Below, one piece after another: positions 9,290 to 18,798 of a DNA stretch of 64,000 nt. The stretch's first letter is position 1; every line of letters begins with the position of its first letter. The notes beneath the pieces are model-generated. The model ran no database searches, was not told where the DNA came from, and worked only from the letters and a program-made list of their open reading frames with translations. The position numbers and the translations under genes were made by a program. Where the stretch lies: assembly GCA_012295225.1 (NCBI GenBank), contig WMKK01000010.1, forward strand, positions 186,001-250,000, given 5' to 3'. The DNA is from Ostreococcus mediterraneus. Taxonomy: Eukaryota; Chlorophyta; Mamiellophyceae; Mamiellales; Bathycoccaceae.

Positions 9290-10831
9290 ATGGTGCGCGA
9301 GCGCGACGCGATGGCGATAGTCACGCGCGACCGCCACGGTGGTGACCCGTTCGCGGTCGACGACGAGGACGAGGAGGAGGACGAGGCTGAGAGACGCGAG
9401 GATGTTGAGCACGCGCGCGACGAGGCGTTCGTGCGAGAGCTTCCTGGGGCGTCGAATGGGCTCGAGGAGGCGGTTTTACGCGCGCTTCGCGCGGTGTCGC
9501 TCGGTGAGGTTGCGCGCGATGCTGGGGTGACGTCGATGACGATGACGATGGGCGATGGTGCGGTGGTTATTGATCGAGAGGCGGTGCGGGCGATGACGGC
9601 GCGGGCGACGGCGCGGGCGTTGGACGCCAAGGCGGAGGCGTCGGCGTCGCTGGCGTCGCGGCGGAGCGCGTCGAGGTTGGAGCTTGGTTCGGTACAGAGT
9701 GCGTTTCAGCGCGCGGTGTTTGATAAGAGGTTGCATGATGCGATTGTGATGAGGATGACGGAGGAGGTGGCGAGACGCGCCGAGGCGGATTTACGGGTGG
9801 CGCGACGTCGGGCTCAAGAGACGCAATTGAGCGGACGAGACGCGGTAAGGGCGAGAGAGTTGGAGGAGCGAGAGAAACCACATAAACCTTGGTTTTTACT
9901 CGAGACGCCGAAAGAAGAATACGAACGCGTGTCAAAGGAGGAGCGATTACGAGCGGCGGCGATGGAGGCTGGGACGGCGAGCGGCGCGGTTCCGATGTGG
10001 GCGAACGCCGCCGCGAACGAGCCCACGCCGGATCCGCTTGACGAATCTATTCTAGGCATCGTCAAGCATTGTTTCTACATGGTGCAGTTCCATCCACGAC
10101 CGATTCAAAAGGTTTTGGATTACTTGTTTGGGTATTCCCCAGCCGTCGACGGGGATGATTTGGAGGAAATTCTCGCCTATTCAAAGGGACTTCCGGTGTC
10201 TCGAGGGAAAACGCCCAAAGACTTGGCGTACGTTTACGCTACAAATTTGGATAAAACCATGGGCGAACGTGATAAGGTGGCGCTGAAGAGCTTGATTCGC
10301 GACGTGCGCGACGAATGGTCGACGCACATTCGCGCCGGGTTCGACGCCGTCAAGCACCTCGAAGACTCCCCGCTCGATTCCGCGGAGGACATTCGCGTGC
10401 AAAACCGCGATTGCTGGCTCCGAGCGTTATTCCCAAACAACGACTGGCCGACGAGAAATGCAAAAACGTACAAGTTTATCGAAAATTTACAAGAAAAGTC
10501 CATAGACATCGATGCAAAGCGCGTGGTGATGTCGGCGAGACCAGTGCCGCTCGCCCTCGCCCGCGCCAGTCTCAAAGCCAAGCGCGACGCCGGTACCGCC
10601 TCAGGCGCCCCCGGAGCGCTCTCCACCACCACCGATGGCGTCTCCTCCACCATCAACGCAAGCGGTGTTCAAATCCATTACAATACCGACGGCATTCCAA
10701 TCGTCGCCCCCTCAGGTTTCTTCCCCAAAACCAAAGCCGCGTTGCGCGCCGAGGGCGCCGCCGCTCGCTCCGCCGCGCACGACGCCGAACAACGTCGGCT
10801 CCTTCGTCGTCGCGGTGGCTTACCCCAATAG
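9290..10831 (+). CDS. Unknown protein, helical and charged (513 aa)
   Basis: I do not recognise the family. The 513-residue product begins MVRERDAMAIVTRD; the frame is open upstream to 9158 only through a non-ATG codon. There is an early acidic run (DEDEEEDEAERRED, about 20-35), a long helical Arg/Glu/Ala middle, then a more conserved-looking core: KPHKPWFLLETPKEEYERVS, LGIVKHCFYMVQFHPRPIQ, KVLDYLFGYSP and DWPTRNAKTYKFIENL. The C-terminus is Ala/Ser/Arg rich. No signal peptide or membrane segment is visible. Mass and helicity would suit a scaffold or a component of a nuclear complex, but that is only inference. It sits between U2A' (divergent) and the ascorbate peroxidase gene (same strand). 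Intronless. Confidence 0.7.
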   Translation: MVRERDAMAIVTRDRHGGDPFAVDDEDEEEDEAERREDVEHARDEAFVRELPGASNGLEEAVLRALRAVSLGEVARDAGVTSMTMTMGDGAVVIDREAVRAMTARATARALDAKAEASASLASRRSASRLELGSVQSAFQRAVFDKRLHDAIVMRMTEEVARRAEADLRVARRRAQETQLSGRDAVRARELEEREKPHKPWFLLETPKEEYERVSKEERLRAAAMEAGTASGAVPMWANAAANEPTPDPLDESILGIVKHCFYMVQFHPRPIQKVLDYLFGYSPAVDGDDLEEILAYSKGLPVSRGKTPKDLAYVYATNLDKTMGERDKVALKSLIRDVRDEWSTHIRAGFDAVKHLEDSPLDSAEDIRVQNRDCWLRALFPNNDWPTRNAKTYKFIENLQEKSIDIDAKRVVMSARPVPLALARASLKAKRDAGTASGAPGALSTTTDGVSSTINASGVQIHYNTDGIPIVAPSGFFPKTKAALRAEGAAARSAAHDAEQRRLLRRRGGLPQ

Positions 10832-10858
10832 AACACGCGTACATCATCTATCTCTCAC

Positions 10859-10946
10859 TAGCTCGTCATAGATAGAGCATCACACGTAGTCGTAGCTTGT
10901 CATAGATAGGACGCTCGGAGCTCGGAGCTCGGAGCTCGGAGCTCGA
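10859..10946. repeat. Short duplicated block and (GCTCGGA)4 tandem repeat
   Basis: Two near-identical 17-mers, TAGCTCGTCATAGATAG at 10859-10875 and TAGCTTGTCATAGATAG at 10893-10909 (one mismatch), are followed by four perfect GCTCGGA units at 10913-10940 and a partial fifth. They lie between the 513-aa gene and the peroxidase start, in the likely 3' end or 5' leader zone. Confidence 0.9.
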
Positions 10947-11073
10947 AAAAGCGCAAAAGCGAAAAATGCCACGTCAGATCGTAACCACCTCAATTGGATT
11001 AATCCTCACTCGAACCGTCGTCACACCGCGACGGCCACGCATTGCATCGCATCGCACCTATCACAGACCGACG

Positions 11074-12267
11074 ATGCTGACGACACCGCGTTCGACGATG
11101 CCGTCGACGGCGCGCGCACCGATGCGCGCCGTCACGCGCACGCGATCGGCAACGATCGCACCGCAGCCGGGACATGGTCGCGCGTTTCTTCGCGTGCGCG
11201 CGAGCGCGGATGAGAACGCGACGCGCGTGTGGGACGCGATGACGCCGAGTCGTCGTCAGTCGTTGATGGCGTTGATGGCGTTGGCGGTGCCTGTGAGTCC
11301 GCTGGGTGCGGCGCAGGCTAAGTTTGTGCCGAAATCCAAGCGCGAAGAGACGGGCGTCGCGGCGGTTGTCGTCGATTCCAAGCCGCCGCCGCCGACGACG
11401 ACGACGACCAAGGCTGTGAAAAAAACTGCATCGGCAGTGAAGACCCCTGAGGCGTCGTTCGCGGCGCTTCGCGTGGATATTACGAAGCTCATGGCGCGCG
11501 ACAAGGATTTCGGCCCGACGATGGTGCGCTTGGCGTGGCACTCGTCCGGGACGTACGATCGAATGACAAACACTGGCGGTTCGGGCGGTGGTACGATTCG
11601 GTTCAAGGAAGAACTCGCGCACGGTGGCAACGCTGGGCTCGATAAGGCGGTGAAGAAGCTTGAACCGATTAAGAAGCGTCACCCGGATATTTCCTGGGCG
11701 GATCTCATCGCGTACGTCGGCGTGGTAGCCATCGAGGAAATGGGCGGACCAAAGCTCAAGTTTTCTTATGGACGCGTGGACGAGCTCGATCCGTCTGCGG
11801 TGACCCCAGATGGACGCTTGCCTGCCGCGGACAAGGGCGATGGCCCGGGTCCCAAGACGCAAAAGGGCTTGCGAGACGTCTTTTATCGCATGGGCTTTGA
11901 TGACAGAGACATCGTCGCGCTCTCTGGCGCGCACGCGCTCGGCCGATGCCACGCCGACGCTTCTGGCTACGTCGGACCGTGGACTGGCACCCCGCTGTTG
12001 TTCAACAACTCTTACTTTGTCCTCCTCAAAGGCTTGAAATGGGAGCCCAATCTCGAGACTGGGAAATTTCAGTACAAGGATCCGAGTGGCAACTTGATGA
12101 TGTTGCCGAGTGACATCGCGCTCGTCAAGGACCCAAAATTCAAGCGTTACGTCGACAAATACGCCGATAAGAAGGGCGGTCAAGATTTATTCTTCAAAGA
12201 CTTTGCCTCAGCGTTTGAACGTCTTGAATTGCTCGGCACTAAGGACTTGGTCGAGCTCAAGGCGTGA
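11074..12267 (+). CDS. APX: Chloroplast ascorbate peroxidase with lumen-type bipartite signal
   Basis: A 397-residue class I haem peroxidase that should reduce hydrogen peroxide with ascorbate. The core shows the distal MVRLAWHSSGT (catalytic Arg, Trp, His), PDGRLPAADKG, and the proximal haem-ligand region VALSGAHALGRCH, then KWEPNLETGKFQYKDPSG and a C-terminal DFASAFERLELLG. The N-terminus is bipartite: a Ser/Thr/Arg-rich transit peptide ending near VRASAD, then SRRQSLMALMALAVPVSP and GAAQA, a twin-Arg signal with hydrophobic core and an AxA-type cleavage site, as in lumenal proteins. A Lys/Pro/Thr-rich linker follows before the catalytic domain. The frame is open from an upstream ATG at 10966; 11074 was chosen since it best starts the transit peptide. 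The gene is intronless. Confidence 0.9.
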   Translation: MLTTPRSTMPSTARAPMRAVTRTRSATIAPQPGHGRAFLRVRASADENATRVWDAMTPSRRQSLMALMALAVPVSPLGAAQAKFVPKSKREETGVAAVVVDSKPPPPTTTTTKAVKKTASAVKTPEASFAALRVDITKLMARDKDFGPTMVRLAWHSSGTYDRMTNTGGSGGGTIRFKEELAHGGNAGLDKAVKKLEPIKKRHPDISWADLIAYVGVVAIEEMGGPKLKFSYGRVDELDPSAVTPDGRLPAADKGDGPGPKTQKGLRDVFYRMGFDDRDIVALSGAHALGRCHADASGYVGPWTGTPLLFNNSYFVLLKGLKWEPNLETGKFQYKDPSGNLMMLPSDIALVKDPKFKRYVDKYADKKGGQDLFFKDFASAFERLELLGTKDLVELKA

Positions 12268-12330
12268 GTGAAACGCGCCTTTACATTTTTGCAATAATAA
12301 CACGCCGTGCACCTCTCCATTCTTCACCGC

Positions 12331-13707
12331 ATGACGAGTCGCCTCATCTACCACGAGCGCCAACGCGATCAGCTCTGCGGCGTACACGCGCTCAATGCGT
12401 TACTCCAAGGCCCGTACTTTTCCGCCCCCGACTTGTCCGCGATTGGGCTAGAGCTAGACGCCACCGAGCGGTCGTTACTCGGTGGCTCAACTCGCCCAAA
12501 CGCGAGCGAAAACGTCGACGAGAGCGGAAATTTCAGCATTCAAGTGCTGTCCAAAGCCTTGGACGTGTTCGGGTTGACGCTCAGTTCGTTGGCGCATCCG
12601 AACGAGGGTGCCGCGCGCGAGGATGCCAATCGAGAGATGGCTTTCGTGTGCAACCTCGAACGACACTGGTTCGCGCTGAGGAAAATACCCGGGTCTGGGG
12701 GATGGTGGGATTTGAATTCACTCGCCGTGGCGCCGAAACGCATTGGGGAGTTTTATTTGAGCGCGTTTTTGCGACAGCTCGAGGTGGATGGGTATTCGAT
12801 TTTCATCGTCCGCGACTTGACGTCGACGACGCTGCCAGACATGGCTGGACAAACGAGTGAGAACGGGCGTTGGTTTTCGGAAGAGGAGGCTATGGCGGCG
12901 ACGTCGGATAGCGCGCAAGCACAAAAACATGGGCGCGCGCGTTTGGCGGCTGAGCGAGCGATGAGTCGCGCCGCGCAAGGTGGAGTTTTGTCGAACGGCG
13001 GCGACGGCGACGGCGAGGATGCAGAACTGCAAGCGGCTCTCCGAGCGAGCATGGGGGACTTCGCCGCGGCGAACGGCGGAGTTATGCCGGGTAACGAAGA
13101 TGCAGATTTAAACGCTGCAATCGCGGCGAGTTTAGGTGTCGACGCTGAGAGGGGAAGAGATGATGCCGAAGGCCGAGCTGAGCCGTCGCTTGCGGCGGCC
13201 ATCGCGGCGAGTCTGGAAACATCTGGCCTAGACGATGATATGATGGAGGACCCAGAACTCGCTGCTGCGATCGCCGCGAGCTTGAATGAATCTAAGACTT
13301 CAACAGGCAATGCCGACGAGGCGCGCACAGGTGACGCCAGTAGCGCACGCACGAGCGCGGGCAAACGAAGCTTTGAAGAAGTCGACGTGTCTCTCGCGAC
13401 GCCGACGTCGACGCGCCTTCCGCCAGATGAGCCACCCGCAGACACCGAAGGCTGCCTCTCTCTCGCATTTCGCCTCCCCGATGGCTCACGTCTAGGCCCA
13501 CGACGATTCCTTCCGTCACACACCGTAGGCGACCTCGAATCGTTCCTCTCCGTCTCGTCGACGTCGATGGACGCCCGACGTCACGTCCTCGCGTCGCAAT
13601 ACCCGCCCTCAACCCTCGACGACGCCTCCGTCTCCCTCGCCCTCGCCGGTGTGCGCGATAAAGATATCCTTGTCGTGCGTACGCGAACGTCAGGGCATCA
13701 ATCATAG
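12331..13707 (+). CDS. ATXN3: Ataxin-3-like Josephin deubiquitinase with four UIMs and a UBX domain
   Basis: A 458-residue ubiquitin protease. The N-terminal Josephin domain (1-170) has all catalytic parts: Gln11, Cys16 in QLCGVHALNALLQG, His112 in LERHWFALRK and Asn129 in WWDLNS. Four ubiquitin-interacting motifs of the form (D/E)xxLxxAIAASL follow at about 230-244, 257-269, 285-295 and 307-319. The last 90 residues form a UBX-like domain with FRLPDGSRLGPRRF and LASQYPPSTLDD, the type of module that binds Cdc48/p97. This links ubiquitin trimming to the segregase in one chain. Start at MTSRLIYHE aligns with the animal protein start; an upstream in-frame ATG at 12307 exists. The gene begins 63 bp after the peroxidase stop. 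Intronless. Confidence 0.92.
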   Translation: MTSRLIYHERQRDQLCGVHALNALLQGPYFSAPDLSAIGLELDATERSLLGGSTRPNASENVDESGNFSIQVLSKALDVFGLTLSSLAHPNEGAAREDANREMAFVCNLERHWFALRKIPGSGGWWDLNSLAVAPKRIGEFYLSAFLRQLEVDGYSIFIVRDLTSTTLPDMAGQTSENGRWFSEEEAMAATSDSAQAQKHGRARLAAERAMSRAAQGGVLSNGGDGDGEDAELQAALRASMGDFAAANGGVMPGNEDADLNAAIAASLGVDAERGRDDAEGRAEPSLAAAIAASLETSGLDDDMMEDPELAAAIAASLNESKTSTGNADEARTGDASSARTSAGKRSFEEVDVSLATPTSTRLPPDEPPADTEGCLSLAFRLPDGSRLGPRRFLPSHTVGDLESFLSVSSTSMDARRHVLASQYPPSTLDDASVSLALAGVRDKDILVVRTRTSGHQS

Positions 13708-13756
13708 CCACTATTAGCCATCATTGTCATTTCTTTACGTCCACAGAACGAGCCAA

Positions 13757-14208
13757 ATGAAAAAATGGCCACAAAACGACACGCGCATGGTTGCTACAGC
13801 GTTTCACGCCGTCTTGGGCGCGTTCACGGGCGCCGGGTGCGCGGCGTTCGCGAATGGCTTACGAAAACTTCCTGCATTTTCACGTGCGTCGTCGTCGCGA
13901 CGCGTCACGACGCATCGAGCGCGCGTCGAGAGGTGCTGGTGGAGCACGATCGGTGTCTAGGGTACACGGAGCGCGGAAGGATCAGTGTGTTTTCGTCGCG
14001 TGTACTGACGATTGGATGTGATGATGTTCTTCGCACGCATACAGAGCCTTGGACGCACGCGGTTGCCGCGGGTGTGGGCGCGGCGGCGTTTATGTATAAC
14101 GCGGATATGGAGGATTCGTTGCGCGGGGACGTGGAGGCGCTTCGAGCCGCGCGCAAGGCGCAAAACGCAGACTACATGAGCGATGTGCGCGCGAAACGCT
14201 CGACGTAG
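13757..14208 (+). CDS. Small two-exon membrane protein (96 aa), possibly mitochondrial
   Basis: Exons 13757-13883 and 14045-14208 join in phase 1 across a 161-nt intron (donor CAC before GTGCGT, acceptor GCATACAG). The spliced protein is 96 residues, starting MKKWPQNDTRMVATAF. It has two hydrophobic Gly/Ala-rich stretches, about 12-32 (FHAVLGAFTGAGCAAFANG) and 46-60 (THAVAAGVGAAAFMY), linked by LRKLPAFSQPWTH, then a charged helical tail. The layout resembles small accessory subunits of mitochondrial inner-membrane complexes, but I cannot name the family. An in-frame ATG at 13724 would add 11 residues. It converges with the CCT gene. Confidence 0.7.
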
Positions 14209-14383
14209 GAATCACACACACACACAGAGAGGTGGATGTTTCGTGGCGGATTTTGTAATACATAGTATGGTACTAGTACTGTAGAAGTATATTAAAACGG
14301 TTGATACACTCTCGGCTCGCCGCGCTCGACGAGGGCGCGGGGCGGTATTGAAACACACAAACACAAGGGTGATGATGGTACAC

Positions 14384-15568
14384 CTATACGCCGACCAATG
14401 CGGCGAGGCAAATTTCGCTTTGACAATGTCGAAGCTCGGAAGATCGTTGTAGCCCACGCATGGCAGTCGAAGACACGGGTAAGCATAACTCGTTGTTGCG
14501 CTTGACGGATGTGAAGTCGCCGAGTTCGTCTTCGGTGGAGACGTCGCTTGACGATAGGCGAGGCAGCGCATCCGTGGCGTTGTTTGACAACCGCGGTCGG
14601 ACATTGTCTTCTGACATTCTCTTGGATTTTGTGCTGACGACGTTGTCGTCGTCGCTCGACATCGACAACCGCCCGATGAGTTTGTCGTCTTTGTGGCGCG
14701 CAAAGACGGGCGGCGCGGTTAAATCCTTGGCGGAATCCGTCATGTCCACATCCGAAGACGACAACGACCGCATGTCTGTGAGAGCAGATAAATCAGGGCA
14801 CGATTGCACCGACTTCAATCTCTTCTCTTCGGCGCTGATCTTGACGAAACGACCGCCAACACGTGTGCGAGCGGCTGCGAGTGTCTTTCTGCACTCATAG
14901 CGCACCTTGTTTTTAATCCCCGCCAAACGGCGTTCGCGCTTCGCTCGGTAGCGATCTAACTGCGCCTGTCGCTCCTTGCTAACCACACGTTGTGGTAGAC
15001 CTCCAGTGTACAGCTCCGCCGCCGCGGTAAACTTTACGGGCGGGGGGATCGAAGACGTCGACGCCGCGTGCGCCGGCTGCTGCTGCTGCAACGCCGGGAC
15101 GCCGTTGCCGAGCGGCGACGGCTTAATCGTCTTTGAGTGAGGCGCCACATATGCCTTGGCCGCGACATCATTCGCACTCACTGCTTTTAGTTCATTCGCT
15201 AACGCATCGAGCGCGGCTGATATTGACGCCGCACCTTCTCCGTTGAGCAAAAATGCCGACTCCTCGTGCGACATATTCAACAAGGACGCCAGAGGATCGT
15301 CGTCTTCGTCAACCGTCGTCATCATCTTCGTCTGCACGCCATGAGCATCATCACGACTATTAGTATTATTATGATGATGACCAAGAGCACCACCACCAAC
15401 GTAATCCCTCTCTCCCTCCTCCTCCTCCCCTTCGCTGATCCCGCACGCGAACCACGAATCGATCGACGCCGCGCTCGCACCCGACGCCGCCTCGAGTCCC
15501 GACGACGTCGTTGACGCACACTTCCCCCGCACCCCGCTGCCGCTCGTCTGATGATTAATCATCATCAC
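14384..15568 (-). CDS. CCT-domain transcriptional regulator (CONSTANS/TOC1-type motif)
   Basis: A 394-residue protein with a CCT motif at about 199-243: KERQAQLDRYRAKRERR, then KNKVRYECRKTLAAARTRVG and GRFVK. CCT domains occur in CONSTANS, TOC1/PRR and related plant regulators and contact NF-Y partners and DNA. No B-box zinc finger or receiver domain is seen, so it is a CCT-only protein; the length and lack of a receiver argue against TOC1/PRR. The N-terminal half has an acidic run, a His/Asn patch and a QQQQ run; the C-terminal half is rich in Ser-Asp motifs likely to be phosphorylated. A second helical patch AALDALANELKAV lies near 118-130. It is preceded by a 714-bp divergent gap, long for this genome. 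Confidence 0.85.
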   Translation of the reverse strand: MMMINHQTSGSGVRGKCASTTSSGLEAASGASAASIDSWFACGISEGEEEEGERDYVGGGALGHHHNNTNSRDDAHGVQTKMMTTVDEDDDPLASLLNMSHEESAFLLNGEGAASISAALDALANELKAVSANDVAAKAYVAPHSKTIKPSPLGNGVPALQQQQPAHAASTSSIPPPVKFTAAAELYTGGLPQRVVSKERQAQLDRYRAKRERRLAGIKNKVRYECRKTLAAARTRVGGRFVKISAEEKRLKSVQSCPDLSALTDMRSLSSSDVDMTDSAKDLTAPPVFARHKDDKLIGRLSMSSDDDNVVSTKSKRMSEDNVRPRLSNNATDALPRLSSSDVSTEDELGDFTSVKRNNELCLPVSSTAMRGLQRSSELRHCQSEICLAALVGV

Positions 15569-16282
15569 TCGCGAATAATATTCATCAATCGTGATCCGTT
15601 CGTGTCGCGCCGCGAGCTATTCACGCACAAAACGCGCCGTCAGTCGCGCAACAAAATCCACATGCTGACGAGGAAATGCGCACGACACGATACAACGACA
15701 ATCGCAATCGAAACGACGTACGGCGTTGGCGCTGTGCACGTGCGCGTCGCACGCGACGCATAAAAAAGCCTCTGTGTGATGTGTGACCGCGGTTCGCGCA
15801 TGCGTCAGTCGCATGCCGCGATTCGGTGTCGATATTCTTTTCGCGCGAACGCGCGCGCGTGCTGACTGGGCGATGGCCCATCGCAATTGTCTCGTGCCAG
15901 CGTCGTCGACGCCGATCACGCACCGTCGTGCACGCAATACACGCATGCGTTATCTCGTGCACAGCTCGCGCACGCGGGCATCGTTCAACGCTCGTCGCGC
16001 GAGCCTCGGAAGTCGGAAGTGCCGATGCGCCGATGCGTAACCGTCTTTCGCGACCGCGCGTGCGTCCCGGTCGACGATGCGACGGTGCGAACGACGACGC
16101 GGGCGCGCGAGAAAGTGCGCGTGAATTCGTGTCGTTCGATTTCGCGTAAGGATGACTGCGGCGCGTGGATGACGATGGACGCGCGCGCGAGAGTGCCGTC
16201 GCCCACATAGTTGCGAAACCCCTGTGAGGCACCAACGTGATTACCGATCGCGCACCGCTTCAGTGCGCGACGGCGCGGGCGA
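15569..16282. promoter_or_regulatory. Long divergent intergenic region (CCT regulator / GET3B)
   Basis: At 714 bp this is one of the longest gaps in the window. The frames within it are Arg/Thr/His rich and give no domain on either strand, so I call no gene. It is dense in GCGCGCG-type runs. It is the natural place for the control elements of the CCT regulator and of GET3B; I could not recognise a specific motif by eye. Confidence 0.45.
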
Positions 16283-17611
16283 ATGGCGACGATGACGACG
16301 CACATGATGGGTCCGATGACGACGGCACCGATGCGCGCGATGGCGCGCGGGCGAACGCGCGCAGCGCGTGCGCGAAGCGGCGGGGAAGATGATGGCATTG
16401 GGCGATCGGTGGCGTCGGGACGCCGAGGCGTCCGAGGCGTGACGCGCGCGGTGGGGTCTTCTGGGATCGATACCATGCTCGCTGGACGTGAACGGAAGTA
16501 TTTTATGGTTGGTGGCAAAGGAGGGGTGGGGAAGACGTCGTTGAGTTCGTCGTTGGCTGTGAAGTTTGCGACGAATGGGCACAAGACGCTGGTGGTGTCC
16601 ACGGACCCGGCGCACTCGTTGTCAGATTCGTTGGCGCAGAACGTGCGCGGGGGGAAACCGGTGGAGGTGAGTGATACCGATGGGATGTTGTATGCGTTGG
16701 AGATTGATCCCGAGAGCGCCAAGGAGGAGTTTACGGCGTTTGCGAAGCAGAGCGACATGAGCGGCGGGGCGAAACAATTCTTGGGGAGCGTCGGTTTGGG
16801 CGGGTTCGCGGATTCCATTGCGGATTTGAAGCTCGGGGAGCTGTTGGATACACCACCACCTGGATTAGATGAAGCCATCGCGATCGCCAAGGTGATTCAG
16901 TTTACCAANGATGAAAAATTTAGCAAGTTTACGCGCATCGTGTTTGACACCGCGCCCACTGGGCACACGTTGCGATTATTATCCTTACCTGACTTTTTAG
17001 ACGCGTCGATTGGGAAAATTGTGCGGTTACGACAAAAGCTCACGTCTGCGGGTGATGCGGTGAAAGGCATTTTTGGCGTGGGTGAAGATAAGCAAGACGA
17101 CGCCGTGGCGAAGATGGAGCTCTTGAAGGCGCAAGTGCAAGAGGTGCGTCAACTGTTCCGCAACAAGCAAACCACGGAATTTATTATCGTTACCATCCCC
17201 ACGGTGCTCGGAGTGAGCGAATCTGGACGATTACTAGCCAGTTTACGCGAAGAAGACGTGCCGTGCTCGCGATTAGTGGTGAATCAGCTTTTAAAGGTGA
17301 ATGTGGATGATTTTAAAGCCGCCGCCGCCGAAGCGAGAGACGCGCAAGACGCCATCACGGCTGCCATGGCCAGCTCGCCGAACGCCGAGCAATTTCAAAC
17401 GTACGCTGCGGCGAACGCGCGAGCATTAAAGGCGGCCCAGGCTGCGGTGAACTTTTGCAGCATCAAGGAAAAAGATCAGGCGCGTGCGCTCGAAATGTGC
17501 GACGCAGACGCTGGGTTGAACTCACTCGACCGCATCGAAGCTCCTTTATTCGACATGGAGATTAGAGGCGTCCCGGCGTTGAAATTCTTTGGTGACCAAG
17601 TGTGGAATTAA
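16283..17611 (+). CDS. GET3B: Chloroplast GET3B-type ArsA/GET3 ATPase
   Basis: A 442-residue ArsA/GET3-family ATPase. The deviant Walker A P-loop GGKGGVGKTS (about 77-86) is followed by the switch-like STDPAHSLSDS, IVFDTAPTGHTLRLLSLP and RLVVNQLL segments. GET3 proteins bind tail-anchored membrane proteins and hand them to membranes. The CxxC pair used for the zinc dimer in cytosolic GET3 is not visible, and the first 65 residues are Arg/Ala/Met rich with few acidic residues, matching plastid GET3B/C. One undetermined base (n at 16910) leaves one residue unknown, but the frame stays open. A shorter start is possible in the transit region. Intronless; V-ATPase E follows on the same strand. Confidence 0.9.
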   Translation: MATMTTHMMGPMTTAPMRAMARGRTRAARARSGGEDDGIGRSVASGRRGVRGVTRAVGSSGIDTMLAGRERKYFMVGGKGGVGKTSLSSSLAVKFATNGHKTLVVSTDPAHSLSDSLAQNVRGGKPVEVSDTDGMLYALEIDPESAKEEFTAFAKQSDMSGGAKQFLGSVGLGGFADSIADLKLGELLDTPPPGLDEAIAIAKVIQFTXDEKFSKFTRIVFDTAPTGHTLRLLSLPDFLDASIGKIVRLRQKLTSAGDAVKGIFGVGEDKQDDAVAKMELLKAQVQEVRQLFRNKQTTEFIIVTIPTVLGVSESGRLLASLREEDVPCSRLVVNQLLKVNVDDFKAAAAEARDAQDAITAAMASSPNAEQFQTYAAANARALKAAQAAVNFCSIKEKDQARALEMCDADAGLNSLDRIEAPLFDMEIRGVPALKFFGDQVWN

Positions 17612-17765
17612 AACACCAGGCGAGGAATTAGCTTCGCGTCACCGCACGTTAGCGTAGCGACACAATCTTTAAAATATCGACACTAGTGCTTTTCGACGTC
17701 TCTCCTTCGACCCAGCGCTAGTGTCCTTGCGACACAACACGACGCGTCATTCGTTCTCTCGCGCC

Positions 17766-18580
17766 ATGAATCAAGCCGATGTGGACAAACAAATAAACCA
17801 GGTACGCGCTCGCTCGCTCGCGGTCATCGCGTCGTCGTATCCACATCGTCGTCAGAAGTTTTTCGCTTACAGATCGCCGCTTTGGCATCAGTTCCCACAT
17901 CACGCTCGTACTCACCCTCGCCGTTCTCTTTTCGCGCACGCGCACCATAGATGGTTCAATTCATCAAGCAAGAAGCGAGCGAGAAGGCGCGTGAGATCGC
18001 CATAGCCACTGAGGAGGAATTTAACATTGAAAAGCTCTCCATGGTGGATGGCGAGAAGATCAAAATCGCAAAAGAATACGAACGCAAAGAACTCTCCGTG
18101 GACACGGCAAAGAAGATTGAGGCTTCGACGTCGCGGAATGCGATGCGGTTGAAGGTTCTCGCGGCGCGCGAAGCTGCGGTGCAATCGGTGTTGGATGAAG
18201 CGAGAGAGAGTTTAGCGGGCACGAGCTCAAACGCGGCGGCGTATTGCGGGCTGCTCGAGACGCTCATCGTTCAGGGCGCAAAGAAGATTAATGAGAGCAC
18301 AGTGCGCGTGCGATGCCGCGAGAGTGACGTAGGTGTAGTTCGTGACGCAATTCGTCGCGCATCTGCGGCGTTGCCTGGGGTGAATGTGGAGTTGGATGAA
18401 ACGTCCTCGCTCGCGGCGGCGCCGGTGTGTTCGGGTGGCGTGGAGGTTGTGAACGCGTCGGGGAAGATTTTGTGCGATAACACCCTCGATGCGCGGTTGA
18501 GAATTGCGTATGAAGGGTCAACACCCGCGATCCGCGCTGCGATGTTCGGGCCTTCCACCGCGGAGTTGATTTTGCTCTAA
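17766..18580 (+). CDS. VHA-E: V-type ATPase subunit E
   Basis: Two exons, 17766-17801 and 17951-18580, give 221 residues. The first exon codes only MNQADVDKQINQ, followed by GTACGC; the second begins after CACCATAG with MVQFIKQEASEKAREI. The join reproduces the classic subunit E start, in which the helix runs through the splice point. The next signature is ATEEEFNIEKLSMVDGEK and KEYERKELSVD. Subunit E forms the peripheral stalk of the vacuolar proton pump together with subunit G. The C-terminal domain has GGVEVVNASGKILCDNTLDARL, close to the family. Missing the 12-codon first exon would shorten the protein at its N-terminus by exactly the splice unit. The intron is 149 nt. Confidence 0.95.
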
Positions 18581-18798
18581 GAACTACGTCAAACGCGCGG
18601 TCCAGAAGAGCGAGGACGTATTGTTGACGATTGATTGAATTGATGCCGCGTTCATTTTGATTGATTTCGCTGAAACGCGTATTGATTTTCAACGAACACT
18701 ATAGCCTACTAAACCTACTAAACCACATATACGCTAGTAATACACACTCAAATGATTCGTTTCCTTGATACATAAAGTTTCTGAGTCATCGCGCTAGT

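Noticed and set aside
15621-16235. Long open frame, minus strand, in the CCT/GET3B gap
   Set aside because: Arg/Ser/Thr-rich composition without any domain, typical of shadow frames in CG-rich DNA; several overlapping frames on both strands have the same look.
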